Part shown: one piece after another, positions 8,043-15,082 of the stretch
Numbering within the stretch: the first letter of the stretch is position 1
Layout: every line of letters begins with the position of its first letter
NCBI GenBank assembly: GCA_039039985.1
Contig: JBCCOV010000094.1
Coordinates: 1-18,905 of the forward strand
Source: JBCBWG01 sp039039985
GTDB taxonomy: Bacteria; Pseudomonadota; Alphaproteobacteria; Rhizobiales; Hyphomicrobiaceae
DNA: 18,905 bases
Direction: 5' to 3'
Notes under the pieces: generated by a model
Databases searched by the model: none
The model's input: only the letters and a program-made list of their open reading frames with translations
What the model was told of the DNA's origin: nothing
Position numbers and translations under genes: made by a program

Positions 8043-8062
8043 TGGACGGCATGGCGACGCTG

Positions 8063-9121
8063 TCATCCCCCGTGTGGCGCCGAAAGTGTTCTGAGGAATG
8101 CCAGCAGAGCGTTGATCTCCCGCTCGGACAAGGCCAGGTCACGGTTCATGTTCGGCGATAGCGATCCGCGGCGTACCAGGCCGCCACTGTAGTGGCGCAG
8201 GACAGCACGCAAAGTTGGCAGCGAACCATCGTGCATATACGGCCCCGTATGGATGACTTCGCGCAGGCTTGGTGTTTTGAATGCCGTCCGCACAGTTCGC
8301 CGGCTACGTCCACTGCGCCCTGAGATTGGCAAGCCGATGTCATGCAGAGCGTCGTCCGTAAAACGCCAACCGCGATGACAGGTCGCGCAATGGCCTTTAC
8401 CGACGAACAGGGCAAACCCGTCGAGCTCAGTCGCGCTCAGTGCTTTGTCGTCGCCGTCGGTCCATGCATCAAATGATGTCGATGGGGTCACGAGCGATCG
8501 CGTATAAGCGGCGAGCGCTGCCAGGATCGAGTCCTGAGAGATTCCAGCTGCATCTGGAAATGCAGCTGCGAACCGGCGGCGCGTGTGCGGGTCGGCCTCA
8601 AGGCGACTGATCATCACGCGAAAATCACCACGCATCTCAAGTGGGCTGAGCAACGGCCCGAGCGCTTGAGCTTCCAGACTCGGTTTGCTGCCATCCCAAT
8701 TGAACCGCGTCGCGTCGCCAACGTTCCAGAGGCTGGGCGTGTTGCGCAGACGATCGGAACCGTCGCGAGCCGCAGCACGCACGCGTCCGTCTGTAAACGC
8801 AAGATCCGGACGATGGCATGTTGCACAGGAGCGATCACGAGGGCCGGACAGCCGCACGTCGCGAAAGAGCGCCGCCCCCAGCGCAACCTTGGCTTGTCGA
8901 ACATCACTTGGTCGAACATCACTTGTATGCGCGTTTTTGCCATCGGCGTCCTGCGGCCGACGCAGCAAATCGCGCCAAGCTGCAGTCAGCTCAGAGGACA
9001 GAGAGACCCGTTCAGATGCTACAATCTCGTTCGGTGACAGAATCGTAACCAAGGCGTACAACGCGATGGCAAGGGCATATCGGACCGCACACGGATTTCT
9101 CACAAAGCTTTGAAGGGGCAT
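8063..9121 (-). CDS. Di-haem cytochrome c peroxidase / MauG-family protein
   Basis: This 352-residue secreted c-type cytochrome has two haem-attachment motifs: CATCHRPD (C99-H103) and CATCHRGW (C245-H249). The conserved neighbours of bacterial di-haem peroxidases are present: RNTPSLWNV (126-134), FNWDG (140-144), TPSLREV (283-289) and PYMHDGSLPTL (294-304). The M296 or H297 region is where the family places distal ligands or the variable residue that separates peroxidases from MauG. Members use H2O2 as oxidant or modify protein side chains; which applies here is not decidable. A signal peptide covers about residues 1-36. The frame is open to 9604, but the extra 161 codons overlap the opposite TPR gene and would bury the signal peptide. 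The ATG at 9121 has GGAAAG upstream. A 15-bp tandem duplication repeats SDVR[PQ] before the first haem motif. No electron-donor cytochrome gene is adjacent. Confidence 0.92.
   Translation of the reverse strand: MPLQSFVRNPCAVRYALAIALYALVTILSPNEIVASERVSLSSELTAAWRDLLRRPQDADGKNAHTSDVRPSDVRQAKVALGAALFRDVRLSGPRDRSCATCHRPDLAFTDGRVRAAARDGSDRLRNTPSLWNVGDATRFNWDGSKPSLEAQALGPLLSPLEMRGDFRVMISRLEADPHTRRRFAAAFPDAAGISQDSILAALAAYTRSLVTPSTSFDAWTDGDDKALSATELDGFALFVGKGHCATCHRGWRFTDDALHDIGLPISGRSGRSRRTVRTAFKTPSLREVIHTGPYMHDGSLPTLRAVLRHYSGGLVRRGSLSPNMNRDLALSEREINALLAFLRTLSAPHGG
8896..8925. repeat. Perfect 15-bp tandem duplication inside the peroxidase gene
   Basis: The unit gtcgaacatcacttg occurs twice without a gap (8896-8910, 8911-8925). 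It is a multiple of three and adds five residues, reading SDVRP-SDVRQ in the minus-strand protein (about residues 67-76), just after the signal peptide and before the first haem motif. The perfect identity suggests a recent slippage event. Confidence 0.85.
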
Positions 9122-9272
9122 TGGCCTTACTTTCCGGCCGCGACGCGTGTTGAGTGCGAAACAGAACGGGACGCGGGTACGATTGAATATCGGTATCGTC
9201 TTGCCCTTTAGAAAGGACGACCCGAGCCAAAAGTCTGATCCCGGAGAGATTAGGATCAAGGAGCGAAAGAGA
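9122..9272. promoter_or_regulatory. Divergent upstream region of the peroxidase and TPR genes
   Basis: These 151 bases separate two divergent starts and must hold both promoters. A short 5-bp inverted repeat acgat/atcgt (9179-9183 and 9195-9199) lies near the middle. I see no convincing -35/-10 pair, no clear FNR-like palindrome and no extended operator. The region is called regulatory because of gene orientation rather than a motif. Confidence 0.3.
9258..9263 (+). promoter_or_regulatory. Ribosome binding site deciding the TPR-protein start
   Basis: AAGGAG lies nine bases before the ATG at 9273. The frame is open further upstream to 9147, but that start lacks a site this good and would place 42 residues in front of a standard signal peptide. 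Confidence 0.7.
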
Positions 9273-9860
9273 ATGTTGCGCACGATTTTGTATTCGGCGA
9301 TTGCTGCCATAGTCGCCCTGATCGTACCAAGCGAAACGACGGTTACGCCAGCATTTGCCATGGCGTCGGACGATCCGGCACCGAAGCCCTGTGCCAAACT
9401 GAAATGGGGGTCTGCGAAATGGAAACGCTGCCGGCAGCGTAACGGCCTATCCACGACGGCAAGCAAAGAGACCGAAGAAGCGCTGGTTGTCGGATATGCT
9501 CTCGCCAAGGATGGCAAATACGAAGAAGCATTGGGTTTTCTACGCAAAGTCGAATCGTCCGGCGATCCACGCGTTCTGACATACATCGGCTTCTCGGAGC
9601 GCAAACTCGGACGTGTGAAATCCGCGATGGGCTACTACAAAAAAGCGTTGGCAATCGACCCACAAAACGTCGCCACGCTTGAGTACCTCGGCGAAGCACA
9701 CCTGCAAGCCGGCGATGTCAAATCAGCGCGCGCGCAACTGGCAACGATCGAGAGCATCTGCGGGCGTGACTGCGAGGCCTATACACTGCTGTCGAAGGCT
9801 ATTGCTGCCTACCCGACGCAAACGGATCCGTCATTGGACAAACTCAAGCGGGCGTCTTGA
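9273..9860 (+). CDS. Secreted tetratricopeptide-repeat (TPR) protein
   Basis: This 195-residue protein has a signal peptide (hydrophobic segment about 5-19, likely cleavage near AFA at 27-29), so it should be periplasmic. The mature N-terminus has a small cysteine-containing basic segment (C40 to C53, KLKWGSAKWKRC). Then come about three TPR units: roughly 67-100 (GYALAKDGKYEEAL), 101-134 (YIGFSERKLGRVKSAMGYYKKALAIDP) and 135-168 (YLGEAHLQAGDVKSARAQL). TPR units are protein-docking scaffolds; no catalytic residue is evident. A second cysteine pair lies at C163 and C167, so two disulfides are possible. It is divergent from the di-haem peroxidase gene, so a shared pathway is possible but not shown. 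A hairpin terminator 46 bases after the stop suggests a monocistronic gene. Confidence 0.85.
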   Translation: MLRTILYSAIAAIVALIVPSETTVTPAFAMASDDPAPKPCAKLKWGSAKWKRCRQRNGLSTTASKETEEALVVGYALAKDGKYEEALGFLRKVESSGDPRVLTYIGFSERKLGRVKSAMGYYKKALAIDPQNVATLEYLGEAHLQAGDVKSARAQLATIESICGRDCEAYTLLSKAIAAYPTQTDPSLDKLKRAS

Positions 9861-9906
9861 GCCGATTGGTCATAACAGCTCATCTGATATCCCAGTAATC
9901 AAGACG

Positions 9907-9930
9907 GGCCGGGTGACGTCAAACCCGGCC
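9907..9930 (+). terminator. Terminator-like hairpin after the TPR gene
   Basis: Perfect 8-bp arms ggccgggt (9907-9914) and acccggcc (9923-9930) enclose an 8-base loop. The DNA after it (atctgttccttt) is T-rich but not a clean T run. It begins 46 bases after the stop of the TPR gene. Termination is likely, though perhaps weak. Confidence 0.6.
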
Positions 9931-10112
9931 ATCTGTTCCTTTGAACCACCGACTCCCCAAACAACACGTCATCGCCAATCAACGTGCCTATTAAAGTTGC
10001 ATATCGCCCGTTTTTCATTGAGGTGATATCGTGCAACGTTGCCCCGGTCTCGGGATCCAAAATTCGAAAGTTCATTGGACGTAAGTCTCTCCGTAGGCCA
10101 CTTTCTTCTTGA

Positions 10113-10141
10113 CCGATCTACAGTCCTCGGCCGTAGATCGG
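10113..10141. promoter_or_regulatory. 9-bp inverted repeat upstream of the ABC importer operon
   Basis: Arms ccgatctac (10113-10121) and gtagatcgg (10133-10141) are perfect inverted copies with an 11-base spacer. The site ends 49 bases before the first start codon of the operon. The 20-bp centre-to-centre spacing would suit a dimeric regulator on one DNA face. The same bases could also fold as a leader hairpin. No T run follows, so it is not a standard terminator. Confidence 0.45.
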
Positions 10142-10190
10142 AGACCCACCAGCATGGCTCAACAGTGCGCACCGGACGAGATCGGCGAAG

Positions 10191-12092
10191 ATGGACGACC
10201 TGCTGCGGATCGAAGATCTGAAGGTCGCGTTTCGGCTCCATGGCCATGCGCACGAGGTTTTGCGTGGCATCAGTCTCCGGGTTCGTCCCGGCTCTGTCGT
10301 GGCTCTCGTCGGCGAGAGCGGCTCCGGCAAGTCTGTGACGTCGCAGGCCGTTATGGGTCTGCTCCCACCAACGGCAGAGATCACGGGCGGTCGGATCGTA
10401 TTCAATGATCCCGCGACGAAGCTCCATACGGACATTGCCGGCCTGGGCCGCGACAGTTTGCCCATGCGGGCGATACGCGGGTCCCGCATCTCAATGATCT
10501 TCCAGGAGCCGATGAATTCGCTGTCACCGCTCCACACGGTCGGTGATCAGGTTTCCGAAGCGCTGAAAATTCATCACGCCGTCAATCCGAAGGACGTTCG
10601 CCCGCAGACGGAGCACATGCTGGCGCAGGTTGGCTTCCCGAGCCCAAGCCGTGCGTTCGACATGTATCCGTTTGAAATGTCGGGCGGCCTTCGCCAGCGC
10701 GCCATGATCGCGATGGCGCTCATCTGCGATCCGGCATTGTTGATTGCGGATGAACCAACGACGGCCCTTGATGTGACGATCCAGGCCCAGGTGCTTCACC
10801 TGCTGAAGTCGTTGCAACGTGAGCGCGGCATGGGTTTGTTACTCATTACCCACGACTTGGGTGTGGTTGCGAACATGGCGGACGAAGTCGTCGTGGTCTA
10901 TCACGGTGAGATCATGGAGGCCGGGCCGGTCAACGACATCTTCCGCAGCCCGAGCCATCCCTATCTGCGCGCCCTACTGAAGGCCGTTCCGCATTTCGAT
11001 ATGAAGCCCGGCGAACGCCTCGCATCGCTGCGTGACGTGCCAGCCGAGGCGCGCGATGTCTCGCTCATGCGTCCACCGGCTGCGCCGAGCGACTCAGACA
11101 GGCCGCTGCTCGAACTCAACGCAATCAACAAGACGTTCACGGGCAAAAAGGGCGGCCTGTTTGGATTGGGTGCCTCACGCCAAACGACAAAGGCCGTCGA
11201 CGGCGTTTCGCTCGATATCCGCCGCGGCGAGTGCCTGGGGCTGGTCGGCGAAAGCGGATGCGGAAAGACAACGCTGACAAAAATCATTATGCGCGCGCTC
11301 ACGCCCGACAGCGGCGCTATGGTCTACAATGGCGCAGACGGTCCAGTTGATGTGCTGGCCCTGCCGAGAGATGACCTGAAGGCGTTTCGCACTAAAATGC
11401 AGATGGTCTTTCAGGACCCGGTCAATTCGCTATCGCCGCGCATGACGGTGCTGAGCATTCTGACCGAACCGATGCAGATCCACGGCGTTGGCGACCGCGA
11501 GGCACAGCGTGAGCGCGCCATCATGCTGATGAAGGCGGTCGGCCTCGACCCGCGTTTCCTGAGCCGTTACCCGCACAGTTTCTCTGGTGGACAGCGCCAG
11601 AGAATAGGGATTGCACGCGCTCTGGCTCTATCACCCGAGCTGCTTTTGTGCGACGAACCCGTTTCCGCACTGGATGTTTCGGTTCAGGCGCAAATCCTAA
11701 ATCTCTTGAATGACTTACGTGGCGAACTGGGCCTGACGTACTTTTTCATTTCGCACAACCTGGCTGTTATCGACTACGTCGCAGACCGCATCGCGGTTAT
11801 GGCCCGCGGGCGCATCGTTGAACTGGCACCACGCGAAGCCTTGTTCGCCAATCCGGTGCACCCCTACACCCGCGCCTTGCTCAAGGCCGTCCCTTACCCC
11901 GATCTTGATCGACCGTTAGACTTCAAGGCACTCGCAGGGCGGGATACGACCGATCCTTCGGACTGGCCGGCGGCCTTTCGCTGGACTCTGGACCAGGAAG
12001 CAAGTGTTGATGATGGCCTCGCAGAGATCGCTTTGGGCGACGATCATTTGGTCCTGGCGCAGCGCAACGCAGATGTAAGGGAACTCGCCTGA
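10191..12092 (+). CDS. Peptide-type ABC importer ATP-binding protein, two fused ATPase domains
   Basis: This 633-residue cytoplasmic ATPase drives the importer encoded downstream. It is a tandem fusion of two OppD/OppF-like domains, the arrangement found in GsiA and YejF. Domain 1 has Walker A GESGSGKS (41-48), signature MSGGLRQR (163-170), Walker B LLIADEP (183-189) and switch H221. Domain 2 has Walker A GESGCGKT (353-360), signature FSGGQRQR (464-471), Walker B LLLCDEP (484-490) and switch H522. Each ends with the oligopeptide-transporter C-terminal motif HPYLRALLKAVP (256-267) or HPYTRALLKAVP (557-568). Both sites look catalytically complete. About 60 residues of unassigned tail follow. 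The stop codon overlaps the next start by one base (TGATG), so translation is probably coupled. It is the first gene of the operon, with a purine stretch (gaga, then gcgaag) before the ATG. Confidence 0.95.
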   Translation: MDDLLRIEDLKVAFRLHGHAHEVLRGISLRVRPGSVVALVGESGSGKSVTSQAVMGLLPPTAEITGGRIVFNDPATKLHTDIAGLGRDSLPMRAIRGSRISMIFQEPMNSLSPLHTVGDQVSEALKIHHAVNPKDVRPQTEHMLAQVGFPSPSRAFDMYPFEMSGGLRQRAMIAMALICDPALLIADEPTTALDVTIQAQVLHLLKSLQRERGMGLLLITHDLGVVANMADEVVVVYHGEIMEAGPVNDIFRSPSHPYLRALLKAVPHFDMKPGERLASLRDVPAEARDVSLMRPPAAPSDSDRPLLELNAINKTFTGKKGGLFGLGASRQTTKAVDGVSLDIRRGECLGLVGESGCGKTTLTKIIMRALTPDSGAMVYNGADGPVDVLALPRDDLKAFRTKMQMVFQDPVNSLSPRMTVLSILTEPMQIHGVGDREAQRERAIMLMKAVGLDPRFLSRYPHSFSGGQRQRIGIARALALSPELLLCDEPVSALDVSVQAQILNLLNDLRGELGLTYFFISHNLAVIDYVADRIAVMARGRIVELAPREALFANPVHPYTRALLKAVPYPDLDRPLDFKALAGRDTTDPSDWPAAFRWTLDQEASVDDGLAEIALGDDHLVLAQRNADVRELA

Positions 12093-14077
12093 TGTTCTGG
12101 CAGCAAAGACGAGCGTTCATCCTTGCCACCTTCAGCGCTGGCGTCTTGGTCAGTTCGCACGCCGCCATCGCGCAACCAGCCGACAGTCAGCCTGGACCGC
12201 AACCCGCGTTGACATTGGTCGAAACGCCGAGCTTGGCGTCAGCCGTGAAACTCGGCAACTTACCGCCGGTCGCTGAACGTGTGCCGGCAGATCCCAGGAT
12301 CGTCCATCTGAAGGCGTATGGTTTAGAGCCCGGCCGCCATGGCGGGCGCATGCGTTGGCTCATGGGGCGCGAGAAAGACATCCGCATGGCCGTCTATTAC
12401 GGCTATTCGCGTCTCGTCTGTTACGGCCGCACGTATCAGATCGAGCCCGACATTCTGGCCAACTTCGACGTTCAGGACGGCCGCATCTTCACATTCCGTC
12501 TGCGCAAAGGGCACCGCTGGTCGGATGGCCATCCGGTCTCGTCGGAAGACTTTCGATACTGGTGGGACGACGTCGCACACCATAAGAAACTCAACAAGGG
12601 CCGTCTGCCGGACGCCATGCTCGTCAAAGGGCAGCCGCCCAAGTTCGAAGTTATCGACGACTTGACGGTTCGCTATACGTGGTCGGAACCGAACCCCAGC
12701 TTTTTACCCGCGCTGGCGCGCACGCGACCGATCTACATCATGGTGCCGTCGCACTTCCTGAAGCGCTTTCATGCAGACTATGCAAGCGCGCATATGCTGA
12801 AGAAGCGGGTGAAGAAGGCGCGCACCCGCAATTGGGTCGGCTTGCACAAGCGCATGTCTCGGTTGCACCGCCCGCTCGAACCAGAAATGCCCACCCTCGA
12901 TCCCTGGATCAACACCACGCCGCCGCCAAGCACCCTGTTGGTGTTAAAGCGCAATCCGTACTTTCACCGCGTCGACAACAACGGGCTTCAGCTGCCCTAT
13001 ATCGATGCCATTGATATGGCGATCGGCTCGACCTCTCTCATCCCGGCCAAGACAGGCGCCGGCGACAGTGATCTCCAAGCCCGCTATCTGAGTTTCGACG
13101 ACTATACGTTTCTCAAGGCCGCCGAAAAGCGCGGCAAGATCAAGGTGCATTTGTGGGACCGGGGCGTGGGTTCGCAGATTGCCCTACTACCCAACCTGAC
13201 GACCGAAGACGAAACTTGGCGAACGCTGTTTCGCGACGTCAATGTGCGGCGCGCCCTGTCGCTTGCGATCAACCGCGCCGAAATCAATGCTGCAATCTAC
13301 TACGGCCTTGCGCGCGTCAGTTCCGATACCGTGCTGCCGCAGAGCCCGCTATACCGCGAAGCATACGCCAAAGCCTGGACGTCCTATGACCCCGCACAAG
13401 CCAACCGCCTGCTGGACGCAGCCGGATTGGAGCAGCGCGACTTCGACGGCATTCGTCGTCTCCCTGACGGACGCCGCGCAGAAATCATTGTCGAGAGCGC
13501 CGGCGAAAGTAACGAGCAGGCCGATGTCCTGTCCCTCGTCAAAGATCATTTTCGCGACATCGGAATCGCTTTGTTTTTGCGTCCGACACAGCGCGATCTG
13601 TTCCGGAAGCGCGCCGTAGCCGGACAAACGGTCATGTCGGTTTGGTGGGGCAAGAACAATGCCATTCCCGGCCCGGATATGAGCCCGGCACGCTATGCAC
13701 CGACCGCTGAGTCCCAGCTGCAGTGGCCGGCCTGGGGCCATTACTACGAGACCAAGGGCATGCGCGGCATCGCGCCGGATTTGCCGGCTGCTCAAAAGCT
13801 CTTGGAGCTGTTCAAGGCGTGGAAGCACTCCAGAACCACGGTCGAGCGCACGCAGATATGGCACGACATTCTGGCGCTGACAGCCGACCAGGTTTTCACC
13901 ATTGGTATTGTCAATGGAGCCAAGCAGCCCGTCGTCACCGCCCCCAACATGCGCAATGTTCCCGAAAAAGGCGTATTTGCTTTCGAGCCCGGCGGCTACT
14001 TCGGTGTCTATATGCCTGATACGTTCTGGTACGATCAGCCGGCCGCCGCCGCCAGTACGCGACCCAAAGGCGAGTAG
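12092..14077 (+). CDS. Periplasmic solute-binding protein, family 5 (peptide/nickel type)
   Basis: This 661-residue protein is the substrate receptor of the importer. A signal peptide covers residues 1 to about 27 (RR at 6-7, hydrophobic segment, cleavage near AIA-Q). There is no lipobox cysteine, so it should be soluble in the periplasm. Family-5 landmarks are FTFRLRKGHRWSDGHPVSSEDFRYWWDD (133-160, described by position), LPYIDAIDMAI (301-311), and VNVRRALSLAINRAEI (383-398). It is longer than DppA or OppA (about 510-540). Part of the extra length is a very basic stretch about 236-260 (KKRVKKARTR...HKRMSRLHR). The large size matches a known subgroup of about 600-660 residues. The ligand is unknown; peptides, opines or other small solutes are possible. 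It overlaps the ATPase gene by one base and precedes permease 1 by six bases. Confidence 0.92.
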   Translation: MFWQQRRAFILATFSAGVLVSSHAAIAQPADSQPGPQPALTLVETPSLASAVKLGNLPPVAERVPADPRIVHLKAYGLEPGRHGGRMRWLMGREKDIRMAVYYGYSRLVCYGRTYQIEPDILANFDVQDGRIFTFRLRKGHRWSDGHPVSSEDFRYWWDDVAHHKKLNKGRLPDAMLVKGQPPKFEVIDDLTVRYTWSEPNPSFLPALARTRPIYIMVPSHFLKRFHADYASAHMLKKRVKKARTRNWVGLHKRMSRLHRPLEPEMPTLDPWINTTPPPSTLLVLKRNPYFHRVDNNGLQLPYIDAIDMAIGSTSLIPAKTGAGDSDLQARYLSFDDYTFLKAAEKRGKIKVHLWDRGVGSQIALLPNLTTEDETWRTLFRDVNVRRALSLAINRAEINAAIYYGLARVSSDTVLPQSPLYREAYAKAWTSYDPAQANRLLDAAGLEQRDFDGIRRLPDGRRAEIIVESAGESNEQADVLSLVKDHFRDIGIALFLRPTQRDLFRKRAVAGQTVMSVWWGKNNAIPGPDMSPARYAPTAESQLQWPAWGHYYETKGMRGIAPDLPAAQKLLELFKAWKHSRTTVERTQIWHDILALTADQVFTIGIVNGAKQPVVTAPNMRNVPEKGVFAFEPGGYFGVYMPDTFWYDQPAAAASTRPKGE

Positions 14078-14083
14078 GCGCAA

Positions 14084-15082
14084 ATGGTGGCTTACATCCT
14101 TCGCCGCGTCCTGTTGATGATCCCGACGCTCCTGCTGACCAGCGCTTTGGTCTTCACCATCATCGAGCTACCGCCCGGCGACTATTTCGAAAGCTACATG
14201 GCGGAGCTGGAAGCGCAGGGTGAAACCGTCGACAAAGAAGAAATCGCCTACCTCAAAGAAGAGTTTGGATTCGATAAGCATCCTGTCGAACGCTATTTCA
14301 TCTGGGTTGCCGGCCTTGTACAAGGCGATCTCGGCTATTCGTTCGAGCATCAGCTGCCGGTCAACGAGGTCGTCGGCGACCGCCTGTTTTTCACGATCCT
14401 CGTTTCATTCGTGACGATCATCTTCACCTGGCTGATCGCGTTTCCGATCGGGATCTACTCCGCAACGCATCAGTACAGCTGGGGCGACTACGGCCTGACG
14501 TTTCTTGGATTGCTGGGAATAGCCACGCCGAACTTTCTGCTGGCGCTGATCATGATGTACCTCGCCAACGTGTACTTCGGTACGACCATTGGCGGCCTCA
14601 TGGCGAAGGAGTTCGTCAATCAGCCCTGGAGTTGGGCCAAGGTTCTGTCGATCCTCGAGCACATTTGGATTCCCGTCGTTGTCATCGGCACCGCCGGTAC
14701 AGCCGGCATGATACGGACCTTACGCGCCAACCTGCTCGATGAACTCCAGAAGCAGTATTATACGACGGCCCGTGCCAAGGGCTTGCCGCCAGGTCGCGCG
14801 CTGAGAAAGTATCCGCTGCGCATGGCGCTCAACTTCTTTATTGCCGACATCGGTTCCATTCTGCCGCAAATCGTTTCCGGCGCAGAGATTGTTGCGATCG
14901 TCCTATCGCTTGAAACAACCGGACCGCTGCTGATCAAAGCCCTACAGTCACAGGACATGTACCTCGCCGGCTCGTTCCTGATGTTCCTGGCGTTACTGAC
15001 GGTGATCGGCGTTCTGATATCCGACATTCTCCTGGCGATTCTAGATCCCCGCATCCGTCTTGGCGGAGGAGAAACCAAATGA
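14084..15082 (+). CDS. ABC importer inner-membrane permease 1 (DppB/OppB type)
   Basis: This 332-residue membrane protein forms half of the transport channel. An N-terminal helix at about 9-27 is followed by a periplasmic segment (30-100) with an acidic stretch (about 40-60, ESYMAELEAQ... EEIAYLKEE) and the family motif GDLGYSF (81-87). Further helices lie at about 102-125, 137-160, 195-212, 255-278 and 295-318. The cytoplasmic EAA loop that contacts the ATPase is YTTARAKGLPPGRALRKYPLR (226-246, described by position). The C-terminal LDPRIRLGG is typical of OppB-like permeases. The ATG follows the binding-protein stop by six bases, and its stop overlaps the next gene in an ATGA. It should pair with permease 2. 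Confidence 0.95.
   Translation: MVAYILRRVLLMIPTLLLTSALVFTIIELPPGDYFESYMAELEAQGETVDKEEIAYLKEEFGFDKHPVERYFIWVAGLVQGDLGYSFEHQLPVNEVVGDRLFFTILVSFVTIIFTWLIAFPIGIYSATHQYSWGDYGLTFLGLLGIATPNFLLALIMMYLANVYFGTTIGGLMAKEFVNQPWSWAKVLSILEHIWIPVVVIGTAGTAGMIRTLRANLLDELQKQYYTTARAKGLPPGRALRKYPLRMALNFFIADIGSILPQIVSGAEIVAIVLSLETTGPLLIKALQSQDMYLAGSFLMFLALLTVIGVLISDILLAILDPRIRLGGGETK

Larger units (their letters stand above)
9861..10190. other. Gene-free stretch between the TPR gene and the ABC importer operon
   Basis: These 330 bases carry no convincing coding frame. They hold a terminator-like hairpin (9907-9930) for the TPR gene and a 9-bp inverted repeat (10113-10141) before the ABC operon; both are listed separately. 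The operon promoter must lie here, but no -35/-10 pair stands out. The stretch from 9940 to 10110 is less GC-rich than the flanking genes, which fits a promoter region. Confidence 0.6.

Noticed and set aside
9122..9604. N-terminal extension of the di-haem peroxidase by 161 codons
   Set aside because: It has no ribosome binding site, would bury the signal peptide at residues 162-197, and runs antisense across the TPR gene.
13349..14083. A 244-codon minus-strand frame antisense to the solute-binding protein gene
   Set aside because: No domain is recognisable, and the opposite strand carries family-5 motifs through this part.
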